From Candidatus Uhrbacteria bacterium (GTDB taxonomy: Bacteria > Patescibacteriota > Patescibacteriia > 2-12-FULL-60-25): DNA of 64,000 nucleotides. Made by a program: the position numbers and the translations under genes. The notes under the pieces are model-generated. The model had not been told where the DNA came from, did not search any database, and was given only the letters and a program-made list of their open reading frames with translations. Below are positions 1-8,916 of this stretch, one piece after another; the stretch's first letter is position 1; every line of letters starts with the position of its first letter. The stretch covers positions 62,001-126,000 of the forward strand of contig JACRQE010000006.1 of assembly GCA_016222815.1 (NCBI GenBank), given 5' to 3'.

Positions 1-528
1 CGAAGTGTCGAGCGATGAGAAAAGGTTGTGTGGACCAGCGATGGATTCAGCGATTTTGGCCGAGTAGCCGTCGCGGACCACGATGAGATCGCTGGCTTGC
101 AGGAATTTGCGGCAGGCTTTCTTAACTTCATCATCCTCCAGCGTGCCGAACGAGACGCCGACGGAAGCGGTAAAAGCTTCGGGATGTGCTGCTTTGATGC
201 GGCGGACGACCTCCAGACGCCAGGCGATGCTGTGGTAGGAATGCAGGACCGTGCCGCCGCCGGTGATGGAGCCTGCGAATTTTTTCAGGTAGAGATGGTC
301 GAACAGCCGTTTTTTCCAGCCGGGCGTGTCGAAGGAATAGAGCGATGAGAAGGGGAGGTCGTCTTTGCCTTGATAGCATGGGTATTTACCGAGATGGTAA
401 TAGGTCAGGTTTTCCAAGCCGTTCTGTTTTAGGAATTTGCGGAGCACGAATGCCATGGCCTCGTCGCCGAAGTCACCCTGGCCGACCCAGCCCATGCATA
501 ACACGTTGTTTCGGTTAGTATCAGGCAT
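1..528 (-). CDS. Polysaccharide pyruvyl transferase family protein, partial (3' end off the window)
   Basis: Reading back from ATG at 528 gives 176 codons without a stop to base 1, so the gene continues beyond the left edge; the ORF track omits it because it is incomplete. The N-terminus MPDTNRNNVLCMGWVGQGDF continues GDEAMAF, the glycine-rich nucleotide-sugar-fold opening of the CsaB/WcaK polysaccharide pyruvyl transferase family (PF04230). A GGGTVLH stretch near residue 95 and a SVGVSFGTL strand near residue 125 fit that family. Members add ketal pyruvate or act as related sugar-modifying enzymes on surface polymers. It begins one base after the stop of the upstream gene (TGA-T-ATG), so the two are probably co-transcribed and translationally coupled. 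The substrate cannot be inferred. Confidence 0.72.
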   Translation of the reverse strand, partial: MPDTNRNNVLCMGWVGQGDFGDEAMAFVLRKFLKQNGLENLTYYHLGKYPCYQGKDDLPFSSLYSFDTPGWKKRLFDHLYLKKFAGSITGGGTVLHSYHSIAWRLEVVRRIKAAHPEAFTASVGVSFGTLEDDEVKKACRKFLQASDLIVVRDGYSAKIAESIAGPHNLFSSLDTS

Positions 529-529
529 A

Positions 530-2038
530 TCAGTCGGCAAGGATTTCTTTTTTATATGTTTCCCACAACAAATCCATATCTTCTTTCGAGCCTTGGCCTT
601 CCAGCCAGGCCTGGTAATAGTCGACGTTGAATCCGGTGTCGTAAACCGCGGCGACGAAATTTTCCAAGCGGCGTTCATACTCGTCGGTACGGAGATCGAC
701 GGCCAAGATTTCCTTGATCTTTTCCGACAGTGTTGACATGTCGGTGTGCCTGAAGACGTTGGGCAGCAACAGCGTGGTGCCCAGACTGCCGAACTGGATC
801 GCCGGTTTGTGGTAATAGGCGGCTTCGGACAGGGTGGTGCTGTTGATGCTCATGAGCAGGTCTGCTTTCTTGATGGCAGTTTCGCTCGTGATCCTGTAAT
901 CGATCAGCTTCACGTTCGGCGTGCGCGAGATTTTTTCGTAGAAAGACGGAGTGCGCATGCCTACCATGGCGGGATGCTCCTTCACGATAAGCGTGTAGTC
1001 AGCCGGCAGAGCCATGGCGATGAGGCGGGCCATTTCGAGCTGGTTGCTGAAGAACGGAGCTATCACGTCGATGGAAGCTTCGGGCTGGAACTGGAGTGGG
1101 AAGAAAACACATTTGCCGACTTTGTCCAAAGGATAGTAGTCGAAACGCTGGGCGAACTTGCGGTATTTTTTTTCGGCATAGAAGTCGCGCAAGATGATGC
1201 GCGGAGGGCGATGGTCAGGGGTGATGCCTGTGCTCTTGAGGACATTGCGCCGCGGCTTGGTGTACCAGACCCAAATGTTACGGTACGGAGCAAGTTGGTG
1301 CCGCAATCTCCGATAAAGGGACTCCTTCTTCCCGGAATCGACCGCATAAGACGGTTTTTTGAATTCGCGGCGGAACTCTGCGATGTATGTCTTGGCTTTT
1401 TCTCGGTTGGGGCTGGCGGCGCCTTCGGCCAGCTCTTTGATGCGCTTGAACAGCGGACCTTCGTCATCGCGATAGCTGTAGCTGAACATGAAGTAATCCT
1501 TGACCTTGGTGTCGGTCACGCCGAGCATCCTGATGCCGCGGCTTTTGGCGAACAGGCCGAGCATGATCTGGGGGAGGGCAACGAAATTCGGACCGATGAT
1601 GACGTCAGGCCGGAATTTCTCGAACATGTCGTTGATATAAATGTAGACCGCCTTCACGAAATAGATGATTTCTTCGTCCGAGACGTTTTGCCGGTAAGCG
1701 TAATACCATTTTTCCCGGTAAGACCTGACGTGTTGGCGCAAGCTCATGACGATAGGCCAGACCGAATCGATGCCCAAGTCGTCGCAGACTTTCTTCAGGT
1801 CGACGTCGCGGCCGTCAAGGAATTTTTTCGGATCAGACATCACCTCGTCGTTGTTGAGGATGTATTCGTATTCCACGTCCTTCTGCGCCAGGACGAAATC
1901 ATGCGAGGTCCGCTTGAAAGTGATTGCGCCCAAAGCACAACCTTCGGCCGCAAGTTTTTTCGCCAGGAAGTGGCCGATGTTCATGCCCCAACTCCGTTGC
2001 TGCAGGATCAGGACGCGTTTGCCTTTCAGTTCATGCAT
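530..2038 (-). CDS. Capsule/surface polysaccharide synthesis protein, GT-B fold
   Basis: A 502-residue protein with two Rossmann-like halves. The N-terminus (KRVLILQQRSWGMNIGHFLA) looks like a GT-B N-domain. The C-terminal half has an FFSNQLEMARLIAMAL helix, an IVKEHPAMVG motif near residue 340 and a SINSTTLSEAAYYHKP segment near 400. The KEHP and S-x-x-SEA pattern is typical of capsule-synthesis and UDP-GlcNAc-2-epimerase-like proteins that transfer or process activated sugars. It is the first gene of a minus-strand pair with the pyruvyl transferase, and its own promoter lies in the divergent gap with the HTH gene. Donor and acceptor are unknown. Confidence 0.6.
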   Translation of the reverse strand: MHELKGKRVLILQQRSWGMNIGHFLAKKLAAEGCALGAITFKRTSHDFVLAQKDVEYEYILNNDEVMSDPKKFLDGRDVDLKKVCDDLGIDSVWPIVMSLRQHVRSYREKWYYAYRQNVSDEEIIYFVKAVYIYINDMFEKFRPDVIIGPNFVALPQIMLGLFAKSRGIRMLGVTDTKVKDYFMFSYSYRDDEGPLFKRIKELAEGAASPNREKAKTYIAEFRREFKKPSYAVDSGKKESLYRRLRHQLAPYRNIWVWYTKPRRNVLKSTGITPDHRPPRIILRDFYAEKKYRKFAQRFDYYPLDKVGKCVFFPLQFQPEASIDVIAPFFSNQLEMARLIAMALPADYTLIVKEHPAMVGMRTPSFYEKISRTPNVKLIDYRITSETAIKKADLLMSINSTTLSEAAYYHKPAIQFGSLGTTLLLPNVFRHTDMSTLSEKIKEILAVDLRTDEYERRLENFVAAVYDTGFNVDYYQAWLEGQGSKEDMDLLWETYKKEILAD

Positions 2039-2057
2039 ATTTGGTTGGTTTTGTATG

Positions 2058-2086
2058 AATTTAGCAGAGTCCTAGTGAACTTGCAA
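2058..2086 (-). promoter_or_regulatory. Promoter of the 2038..1 minus-strand pair
   Basis: On the minus strand TTGCAA is followed after 17 bases by TAAATT. The -10 box ends about 19 bases before the ATG at 2038, giving a leader of roughly a dozen bases with no Shine-Dalgarno site. Confidence 0.5.
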
Positions 2087-2094
2087 GATACTTA

Positions 2095-2123
2095 TTGACA
2101 CCTTATGGCACTTAGAATACCAT
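2095..2123 (+). promoter_or_regulatory. Promoter of the HTH-ABC-FemAB operon
   Basis: A consensus -35 box TTGACA is followed after exactly 17 bases by TACCAT. The ATG at 2136 lies 12 bases beyond the -10 box, so the message would have a leader of about six bases and no ribosome binding site. Confidence 0.6.
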
Positions 2124-2135
2124 GGTTTTTAAGTT

Positions 2136-2384
2136 ATGGACAAAGAAATCCTACCAAACGCCGTCTATACCACCCAGGAAGCCCAAGACATTATGAAGAT
2201 AAGCAACAGCACCATCAAGAGGCTGTTGAAAAACGGGCTCATCAAAGCGAATAAAGTGGGACGGCAATACCGGATTTTGGGCAAGGAATTGCTCAAGTTG
2301 GTTTCGCCGCAGGCCGAGGAAAAAGCAGTAAAACAGTATCTGAACATCAAGGACAAGGTCGTGAAGGAGATCAATAAATGGTGA
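2136..2384 (+). CDS. Small helix-turn-helix (excisionase/MerR-type) DNA-binding protein
   Basis: An 82-residue protein. Residues about 10-55 (VYTTQEAQDIMKISNSTIKR followed by LLKNGLIKANKVGRQYRI) match the HTH_17/BldC-excisionase winged helix-turn-helix fold: a QEA helix, an STIKRLL recognition helix and a K-x-GRQYRI wing. The charged C-terminal helix may support dimerisation. It starts an apparent operon with the ABC exporter, four bases before the next ATG, and lies divergently from the polysaccharide pair, so local control of surface-glycan genes is plausible but unproven. No phage genes are nearby to support an excisionase role. Confidence 0.7.
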   Translation: MDKEILPNAVYTTQEAQDIMKISNSTIKRLLKNGLIKANKVGRQYRILGKELLKLVSPQAEEKAVKQYLNIKDKVVKEINKW

Positions 2385-2388
2385 ATCT

Positions 2389-4179
2389 ATGGCGAATATC
2401 TTCACTGGCATAGTCAGCAAATACAGGATATTCGGTAGGGCTTTCGGGGACTACACGAAAGCAACGGTGGTCTTGATTGCGCTCGGTTTTTTGGGAGGTT
2501 TGTTCGAGGGCATCGGGGCGAATTCCATCATCCCGCTGTTTTCTATCCTGACCAACAAAACGGCGGACGGGCAGCAAGACACGATCACCAGGTTCCTGGC
2601 CCAAGCGTTCGATTTCTTCCATCTTGAATTCAGCCTGGCCAGCTTGCTCGTGCTGATCGTCGGGCTTTTCGTGCTGAGGTCAATCACCTTGGTGGTCAGC
2701 AGCCTGATAAAAATCCAAATCACGACTAAATACGAGAAGGATATCAGGGTGAGGTTGCTCAAAGCGTTCATCAAGGCCGATTGGCCATTCCTGATAGACC
2801 AGAAGCTGGGGCATCTAGAGACGCTGCTTTTGACCAACGTCAGGAACGCCAGCCTGGTGCTAGAGCATTTCTGCATGGTATTCGTCACGGTCGCCAGCCT
2901 GTTGGTCTATTTGGTCGTAGCCTTCAATATCTCAGCCACCATCACCCTGTTGACCATGGGCGTGGGCGCGGTCGTGTTCATTTTCTTTAAGCCGCTCCTG
3001 GGGGGCTCGAAGAAGTTTTCGTACAACATCGAGATCATCAACAAACAGATAGCGCATTTCCTGAACGAAAGCATCTACGGATTGAAGACCATCAAGATCA
3101 TGCATGTCGGCGCGACCATCTCTAAACTCGGCGACAAATATTTCGAGAGTCTGCGGAAGGAGTCGGTCAAGATTGCCATGCTCCGTTCGGTCGGGGACGC
3201 GCTGCTCCAGCCCATCGGCGTGATTTTCATCTGCGTGCTGTTCGCGATCTCATACAAAGCCACGGCGTTCCAGATCGGATCGTTCGCGGCGGTCATCTAT
3301 CTGGTCCAAAGGATTTTCATTTTTTTGCAGCAAGCGTTGGCCAGCATGCGCGCCATCAACGAATACTCGCCGTATTTGACGGCCATCTTGAGGATGGAAG
3401 AAGACGTCGCGAAGTCCAAGGAAGAAGACGGCGGGAAGGACGCTTTCAGTTTCGGACGCAGCCTTGAGTTCAAAAACGTGAGTTTCGGCTACCAAGCGGA
3501 AAAACTGATACTCGACGGCGTCAGTTTCGAGGTGAAGAAAGGCGAAACCGTCGGGTTGATCGGACCGTCGGGAGCGGGCAAGACCACGGTCGTGGATCTG
3601 TGCCTGCGTCTGTTCAAACCAAACGAGGGGGTCGTGGCGATAGACGGAAAGGATGTAAAAACGATCAAGCTGGAAGAATGGCGCGACAACATCGGTTATG
3701 TCTCGCAGGATATTTTCCTGATGAACGATACGATAGAAGCCAACATCAGGTTCTATGACGAGGATGTGACCGAGGCGGACATGGTCGAGGCGGCGAAAAA
3801 GGCGAATATCCACGAGTTCATCGAATCTTTGCCGAACAAATACGCGACAGTCATAGGCGAAAGAGGCGTCCTGCTTTCGGCCGGCCAAAGGCAGAGGATT
3901 ATCATCGCCAGGATCTTGGCGCGTTCACCTCAGATATTGATCCTCGATGAAGCCACGAGCGCCTTGGACAATGAATCGGAAATGCAGATCCAGGAAGTCA
4001 TGGAAAACCTGAAGGGTAAAATCACGGTCCTCATCATAGCCCACCGGCTCACGACCATCATGCATGCCGACAGGTTGATGGTCCTGGAGGGCGGCAAAAT
4101 CATCGAAGAAGGAAGACCGGATGAGCTGTTGGCGAACAAAGACTCATATTTCCATAAGGTGAGCAACATCCGGAAGTGA
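2389..4179 (+). CDS. ABC transporter, fused permease-ATPase (MsbA/PglK-like flippase)
   Basis: The 596-residue half-transporter has six predicted membrane helices in residues about 20-310 and an ATPase domain after about 365. Walker A GPSGAGKTT lies near residue 392, the signature LSAGQRQR near 495 (LSAGQ instead of LSGGQ), Walker B ILILDEA near 515, followed by TSALD and the H-loop IIAHR. Proteins of this type work as homodimers flipping lipid-linked sugars or exporting lipids across the cytoplasmic membrane. Its place beside a FemAB-like transferase and a large sugar-nucleotide operon suggests a lipid-linked glycan substrate, which is inference. The next gene starts one base after its stop. 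Confidence 0.88.
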   Translation: MANIFTGIVSKYRIFGRAFGDYTKATVVLIALGFLGGLFEGIGANSIIPLFSILTNKTADGQQDTITRFLAQAFDFFHLEFSLASLLVLIVGLFVLRSITLVVSSLIKIQITTKYEKDIRVRLLKAFIKADWPFLIDQKLGHLETLLLTNVRNASLVLEHFCMVFVTVASLLVYLVVAFNISATITLLTMGVGAVVFIFFKPLLGGSKKFSYNIEIINKQIAHFLNESIYGLKTIKIMHVGATISKLGDKYFESLRKESVKIAMLRSVGDALLQPIGVIFICVLFAISYKATAFQIGSFAAVIYLVQRIFIFLQQALASMRAINEYSPYLTAILRMEEDVAKSKEEDGGKDAFSFGRSLEFKNVSFGYQAEKLILDGVSFEVKKGETVGLIGPSGAGKTTVVDLCLRLFKPNEGVVAIDGKDVKTIKLEEWRDNIGYVSQDIFLMNDTIEANIRFYDEDVTEADMVEAAKKANIHEFIESLPNKYATVIGERGVLLSAGQRQRIIIARILARSPQILILDEATSALDNESEMQIQEVMENLKGKITVLIIAHRLTTIMHADRLMVLEGGKIIEEGRPDELLANKDSYFHKVSNIRK

Positions 4180-4180
4180 T

Positions 4181-5266
4181 ATGGAACAGATTTTGCGCAA
4201 AGCGGATTCGCCGGAACTGTTCTGGGAAGCGTGGGAAAGCTGCCTCGAACAGACACAGGCCGGACCTCGTTACACGCGACTGAACATCGAGTGGGGTTTG
4301 GACATCTCGCAAAGCCGCGGACTTTTGGTGAGCGACGAAAGTTTCGTGTACCTGAACGACGGCAAACCGGCGGCCGCAGTACTCCTCCCGATAGAGAAGA
4401 AAGATGAAATCGTCCAGATAAGCTGGGTCGGAGGATTCGTGTACGCGCCGATTTTTGTCGATCGTTCGTTGATGAAAAAGGTGTATGCCCAGATAGACGA
4501 AATCGCCAAGACGGCCAAGGCAGAGAAGATTTCGTTCAGCATAGACCCTTTTTTCCAGGAGAAGATAAACTATCTCCAGAAATACGATTACATGGATGCA
4601 TCGGCGATAAATTATCTGATCGATTTGAGCCTGCCGGGCGACTTGTTGCAGCATTGCCGCAAAGGCCACCGGTGCGACATGAAGAAGATATTGCATGACC
4701 CTAAGACATCCCTGTTTTGCCTGGAAGCCGCCGATGACGCGCTGAGCCACCACCTGGAATACATGGAGATGCACCACAGATGTTCCGGCAGGGTGACGCG
4801 TCCCAAGTCCACTTTCGACAAACAGTACGAACAGCTCCAAAACGGCGAAGCCTGCCTGTGCGGGCTGAAGATCGACGGCCGCGATGCGGCTTACGCCTAC
4901 TTCCAATATAAACACGATAAGGCGATATATGCCTCGGGCGCGGATGAGCCTGATTTCGCCGGTCTGCCCCTGTACCACGCGCTGATTTACACGGCCATGA
5001 ACCATCTGCGCGATAAGGGCATAAAGACCGTGGATCCGGGCCAGCCGTCAGGTCCAAGCATGCAGTTCGGCTACTATCCGGACGCCAAACAGATGAATAT
5101 CGCGTTGTTCAAGAGGGGATTCGGAGGAGAATACTCATCGAACTTCAGGGGGACGAAATATTTCACGGAAAGGGCCTTCAACGCGGATGCGGAAACGTTC
5201 CGGGAGAATTACGCCAGACATATTCGCGAGAAAGCGGACAAACCTGCTTTGACAAACATTAACTGA
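4181..5266 (+). CDS. FemAB/GNAT-fold acyl or peptidyl transferase
   Basis: A 361-residue protein resembling the FemAB-like double-GNAT family (PF13480). Typical are the long N-terminal half with IEWGLDI, the charged RKGHRCDMKKI stretch near residue 160, and the C-terminal YASGADEPDFAGLPLYHAL segment followed by a helix and an FKRGFGGE-like finish. Such proteins attach amino acids or acyl groups to cell-wall precursors or sugars. The start follows the ABC gene stop as TGA-T-ATG, implying coupled translation. The substrate is not predictable; modification of an exported glycan would fit the neighbourhood. Confidence 0.66.
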   Translation: MEQILRKADSPELFWEAWESCLEQTQAGPRYTRLNIEWGLDISQSRGLLVSDESFVYLNDGKPAAAVLLPIEKKDEIVQISWVGGFVYAPIFVDRSLMKKVYAQIDEIAKTAKAEKISFSIDPFFQEKINYLQKYDYMDASAINYLIDLSLPGDLLQHCRKGHRCDMKKILHDPKTSLFCLEAADDALSHHLEYMEMHHRCSGRVTRPKSTFDKQYEQLQNGEACLCGLKIDGRDAAYAYFQYKHDKAIYASGADEPDFAGLPLYHALIYTAMNHLRDKGIKTVDPGQPSGPSMQFGYYPDAKQMNIALFKRGFGGEYSSNFRGTKYFTERAFNADAETFRENYARHIREKADKPALTNIN

Positions 5267-5280
5267 TTATCGAATATATT
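5249..5280 (+). promoter_or_regulatory. Promoter of the nonulosonic-acid-like operon
   Basis: TTGACA lies inside the end of the FemAB-like gene; the AATATATT tract offers GAATAT at 17-base spacing or TATATT at 20. The ATG at 5287 is six bases past the AT tract, so the transcript would be nearly leaderless. This would let the sugar operon be transcribed apart from the ABC operon upstream. Confidence 0.5.
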
Positions 5281-5286
5281 AAACCT

Positions 5287-6276
5287 ATGAACTTAGACTT
5301 TCTGAAAGGAAAAAGCGTGCTTGTGACGGGCGGTACTGGATCTTTCGGCCAGCGTTGCATCCGGACCTTGCTGGAGAATTCTGATGCCCGAAGGGTCATC
5401 GTGTTCAGCCGCGACGAACTCAAGCAGTCGCAGATGTTGACGACGTTCGCGAAGTACGAGGATCGCCTGCGGTTCTTTTTGGGCGATGTGCGTGATTTAG
5501 CGCGGCTCAACCGGGCGTTCAATGGCGTCGATATCGTCATTCATGCAGCGGCGCTCAAGCAGGTCCCACCGCTGGAATACAACCCGTCTGAAGCCATCCA
5601 GACGAACATCATCGGCACCCAGAACGTGGTCGACGCGGCCATAGACCAGGGCGTGGAGAAGGTGATGCTCATTTCGACCGACAAGGCGGCCAACCCGGCT
5701 AACCTGTACGGGGCGACCAAGCTTTGCGCAGAGCGTTCATGTATCAGCAGCAACTTTTACGCCGGTGGCAAGACCAGGCTTAGTGCGGTGCGTTACGGCA
5801 ATGTTTTGGGCAGCCGCGGCAGTCTCCTCAAATTAGTCGAGGAACAGCGCAAGACGGGTGTGGTGCTGTTGACGCACGAAGAAATGACGCGTTTCTGGAT
5901 CACTTTAGACCAGGGAGTGGAGCTTGTGCTCAACGGCTTGGAGCGGATGAAGGGCGGCGAGATATTCATCCCAAAGATACCGAGCATGCGAGTCGGCGAT
6001 CTGCTTAAGGCCTTGGCACCGGAATGCGAACTGAAAGTCATCGGCATCCGGCCGGGTGAGAAGCTGCATGAAGTTTTGGTGACTCCGGAGGAGGCGCGGC
6101 ATACGGTCGAGCTCGAAGATGTGTACGTCATTTTTCCGGAATTCTCTTTCGGCAGGGACTTGGTCAGCCACCTGAACGGAAAATCCCTTGAAGACGGTTT
6201 CGCTTTCACGAGCGACAAGAACACCGATTGGCTGGATGAGGCCGGTCTGAAGAAGCTGCTCGACAGCTTGAAATAA
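5287..6276 (+). CDS. pseB: UDP-GlcNAc 4,6-dehydratase (inverting), PseB-like
   Basis: A 329-residue extended SDR. The N-terminus has the NAD-binding GGTGSFG motif followed by VIVFSRDELKQ, a hallmark of PseB/FlaA1-type dehydratases (PF02719). STDKA and NLYGATK give the catalytic threonine-aspartate-lysine region and the YxxxK pair. PseB converts UDP-GlcNAc to the 4-keto-6-deoxy-L-arabino sugar, the first step to pseudaminic acid; related enzymes feed other 6-deoxy-HexNAc sugars. It heads a ten-gene run containing NeuB-like, DegT and cytidylyltransferase genes, which supports the nonulosonic acid reading. Length is normal for the family. Confidence 0.85.
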   Translation: MNLDFLKGKSVLVTGGTGSFGQRCIRTLLENSDARRVIVFSRDELKQSQMLTTFAKYEDRLRFFLGDVRDLARLNRAFNGVDIVIHAAALKQVPPLEYNPSEAIQTNIIGTQNVVDAAIDQGVEKVMLISTDKAANPANLYGATKLCAERSCISSNFYAGGKTRLSAVRYGNVLGSRGSLLKLVEEQRKTGVVLLTHEEMTRFWITLDQGVELVLNGLERMKGGEIFIPKIPSMRVGDLLKALAPECELKVIGIRPGEKLHEVLVTPEEARHTVELEDVYVIFPEFSFGRDLVSHLNGKSLEDGFAFTSDKNTDWLDEAGLKKLLDSLK

Positions 6277-6277
6277 T

Positions 6278-7159
6278 ATGGAATCGGCCACTGCCTCGAA
6301 AGGGAAGAAGATCCTGGTCACAGGCAGTAACGGCCTTTTGGGTTCCACGCTGGTCAGGGTTTTGGAGGAAAAAGGCCATAAGATTTTGGAGTTCCAGGGT
6401 GATATCGCTGATGCGGCCAATGTACAGAAACACGCAGAGGATATCGGTCCGGAAGACTGGATTATCCACACGGCGGCTTTGACCGACGTGAACATGTGCG
6501 AGAAAGACCGCGATCTCTGCCATGGTGTGAACGTTGAAGGGACGCGGAATGTCGTGGATTTGGCGCGATCATGCGTAGCAAAGTTGATATATATTTCGAC
6601 GGTCTCGGTTTTTTCCGGAGAAGAAGGGGATTATAAGGAAGGCGATTTGCCGTACCCCAAGAATTATTACAACCTCTCGAAATACCTAGGCGAAATCGCG
6701 GTGTCCGCTTATCCGAAATCGACGATCCTGCGCATCAACCTCATCGGCTTGCATCCTGACGGTTCGCGCGGACAGAATTTCTTGGAATGGCTGTACGACT
6801 CGATCGAGCAGAACAAAGACACGAACCTGTTCACGGACGTGCGGATCAATCCGTTGTCGAATTGGACGTTGGCCGAAATCATCACCAGAATCATGGATAC
6901 GGACGTCAAAGAACGGGTGTTGCATCTGGGCAGCCGCGACGTGCTATCCAAGGCAGAAGTCGCGCAGTTTCTGCTCACCAGGTTACCGGGATATTCGGGC
7001 AAAGCGACTTTGATGAGCGTGGACGAGGTGTCCAAGGCGGCATTCAGGCCGAAAGAGATTTGGTTGAACGTCGAAAAGGCGCAAAACGTCCTCGGCATGG
7101 AATTCCCGACGCTGGAGCAGGAGATCGAAAAAATATTCAACTCGAAGCCAATCAAATAA
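6278..7159 (+). CDS. RmlD-like NAD(P)-dependent SDR sugar reductase
   Basis: A 293-residue protein with the nucleotide-binding motif GSNGLLGS near residue 17, a DWIIHTAALTDVNMCE segment and the catalytic pair YNLSK near 130, as in dTDP-4-dehydrorhamnose reductase (RmlD). RmlD proteins reduce a 4-keto sugar nucleotide to the 6-deoxy sugar. No RmlA, B or C partner is present, so the likely substrate is the 4-keto product of the preceding PseB-like enzyme or another intermediate of the operon, which is inference. It begins one base after the pseB stop (TAA-T-ATG). Confidence 0.75.
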   Translation: MESATASKGKKILVTGSNGLLGSTLVRVLEEKGHKILEFQGDIADAANVQKHAEDIGPEDWIIHTAALTDVNMCEKDRDLCHGVNVEGTRNVVDLARSCVAKLIYISTVSVFSGEEGDYKEGDLPYPKNYYNLSKYLGEIAVSAYPKSTILRINLIGLHPDGSRGQNFLEWLYDSIEQNKDTNLFTDVRINPLSNWTLAEIITRIMDTDVKERVLHLGSRDVLSKAEVAQFLLTRLPGYSGKATLMSVDEVSKAAFRPKEIWLNVEKAQNVLGMEFPTLEQEIEKIFNSKPIK

Positions 7160-7163
7160 TTTT

Positions 7164-8246
7164 ATGCCAGAAATGAAAATCGGTTCCAAAATGATCGGTC
7201 CCGGCCTGCCGACTTATACCATAGCCGAGGTCGGATCGAATTTCGACCATGACCTCCAGCGCGCCAAAGATTTGGCTAAGCTCGCGAAGGAATGCGGTGC
7301 GGACGCGTACAAAATCCAGAACTTCAAGGCGCCGAAGATCGTGTCGGACGTCGGGTTCAAAGGCTTGCAAGTCGCTTTCCAGGCCAAGTGGGACAAACCG
7401 GTGACCGAGGTCTATCGCGCCGCCGAATTCCCGCGGGATTGGCTGCAGGAGATCTCCGATTACTGCAAAGAGATCGGCATCGACTTCTTCTCCAGCCCGT
7501 ACGACACAGAGGCCGTGGACCAGCTTGAGAAACTCGGAGTGCCGGCACATAAGATTGGATCAGGCGAAATCGACAACCTGGAGTTCCTGCAATACGTGGC
7601 CAAGACCGGAAAACCGGTCATCTTGGGCTGCGGAGCGGCGACCATGGAAGAGATCGAGGCGGCAGTCAAGGCCATGCGCGAAGTCGGCAACAACCAGATT
7701 GTCCTGCTCCAATGCGTGACCAACTATCCGTCACCCATGGCCGACGCCAATATCCGAGCCATGCTGACGCTGAAGGAGAAGTTCGACGTCGAAGTCGGCT
7801 ACTCGGACCATACTATCGGCGTCGAAGGCGGTTCAGACGATCCTCTCGGCGGGTTGACCGTGCCCATCGCCTCGGTGGCGCTCGGGGCGCGCATCATCGA
7901 AAAACATTTCACGGACGACAGGACGCGCAAGGGGCCGGACCATCCGTTCGCCATGGAAGCGCCGATGTTCAAGAAGATGGTCGAAGGGATCCACGCACTG
8001 GAGAAAGCTCTGGGCGACGGCAACAAGAAAGTCGAACCGTCGGAAAAAGATACGGTTGTCATCCAGCGCCGCGGTATCTATGCGATGCGCGACATCAATC
8101 CGGGAGAGAGTATCACGCATGAGATGGTCGAGTTCCTGCGTCCGGCGGTCGGTCTGCGTCCGCCGGCTCTGCCCGGTATCTTGGGAAAGACCGTGAACAA
8201 AACCATCAAAGCAGGGGAGCCGCTCAAACAAGATGACATCGCCTGA
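7164..8246 (+). CDS. NeuB/PseI-family nonulosonic acid synthase
   Basis: A 360-residue protein with the NeuB TIM-barrel (about residues 10-275) and a C-terminal SAF/antifreeze-like domain. Key matches are TIAEVGSNFDHD, the metal/PEP region KIGSGEID, the family motif VGYSDHTIG, EKHFTDDR, and the SAF start RRGIYAMRDINPGE. These enzymes condense PEP with a six-carbon amino sugar to form sialic, legionaminic or pseudaminic acid. The PseB-like dehydratase upstream and SpsF/PseF-like transferases downstream favour a pseudaminic-type product. The gene overlaps the next one by 14 bases. Confidence 0.85.
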   Translation: MPEMKIGSKMIGPGLPTYTIAEVGSNFDHDLQRAKDLAKLAKECGADAYKIQNFKAPKIVSDVGFKGLQVAFQAKWDKPVTEVYRAAEFPRDWLQEISDYCKEIGIDFFSSPYDTEAVDQLEKLGVPAHKIGSGEIDNLEFLQYVAKTGKPVILGCGAATMEEIEAAVKAMREVGNNQIVLLQCVTNYPSPMADANIRAMLTLKEKFDVEVGYSDHTIGVEGGSDDPLGGLTVPIASVALGARIIEKHFTDDRTRKGPDHPFAMEAPMFKKMVEGIHALEKALGDGNKKVEPSEKDTVVIQRRGIYAMRDINPGESITHEMVEFLRPAVGLRPPALPGILGKTVNKTIKAGEPLKQDDIA

Positions 8247-8916
8247 CACAAAAGTCGTGGCCGTGATCCCGGCGTATAACGAGGGACGGACCATCGCGAA
8301 AGTGATCCAGGGCGTGCGCCAGGTGGTGGACGAGGTGGTTGTCGTGGATGATTGCTCGAAAGACGATACCGGCGTCCAAGCATCTTCAGCCGGCGCGCAT
8401 GTCATGCGCCACGAAACCAACGGCGGGTACGACAAATCTATCGACGACGGATTCAAGGAAGCGGCGAAACTCGGTGCAGGAATAATCGTAACCTGCGACG
8501 CGGACGGACAGCACCGGCCCGAAGACATCACGAAAGTCCTGGAACCTATCTTGAAGGGCGAAGCAGATGTAGTTGCGGGACAGCGGGATAAGACGACGCG
8601 TCTCGGAGAAAAGATTTTCGCGGTCTATACACGTTATCGTTTCGGGCTGCGTGATCCGCTCTGCGGACTAAAAGCTTACCGGCGCGAGGTGTACGATAAG
8701 GTCGGCCATTTCGATACGCTTGGTTCAATTGGGACCCAGCTCCTGGCTGAAGCTTGGAAGAACGGTTACCGCGTTGCGACGGTGCCGGTGATTATCTTGC
8801 CGCGTCCGGACGAGTCGCGGTTCTATGCCAAGCTGTTCCGGGCGAACGTCAAAATCCTGAAAGCTATGTTTAAAATAATCAGACTCACACTATGGAAAAC
8901 CAAGAAACAGGTTTGA
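8233..8916 (+). CDS. Family 2 glycosyltransferase, DPM1-like without membrane domain
   Basis: A 227-residue GT-A protein: VVAVIPAYNEGRTIAKVI at the N-terminus, VVVDDCSKDDT, and the CDADGQH acidic metal-binding motif near residue 88. It is short and lacks the C-terminal transmembrane helices seen in many polyprenyl-phosphate transferases, although it ends in a basic, hydrophobic tail (KIIRLTLWKTKKQV) that may sit on the membrane. It overlaps its upstream neighbour by 14 bases and its downstream neighbour by 25, so it belongs to the same operon. It may transfer a sugar to polyprenyl phosphate or to a glycan; the donor is unknown. Confidence 0.78.
   Translation: MTSPDTKVVAVIPAYNEGRTIAKVIQGVRQVVDEVVVVDDCSKDDTGVQASSAGAHVMRHETNGGYDKSIDDGFKEAAKLGAGIIVTCDADGQHRPEDITKVLEPILKGEADVVAGQRDKTTRLGEKIFAVYTRYRFGLRDPLCGLKAYRREVYDKVGHFDTLGSIGTQLLAEAWKNGYRVATVPVIILPRPDESRFYAKLFRANVKILKAMFKIIRLTLWKTKKQV

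Noticed and set aside
746-2098. 450-residue plus-strand ORF
   Set aside because: It is antisense to the capsule-synthesis gene 530..2038, which has recognisable motifs, a promoter and a coupled downstream gene; the plus frame is low-complexity shadow.
2136-2384. Phage excisionase
   Set aside because: The fold matches, but there is no integrase, attachment site or other phage gene nearby.
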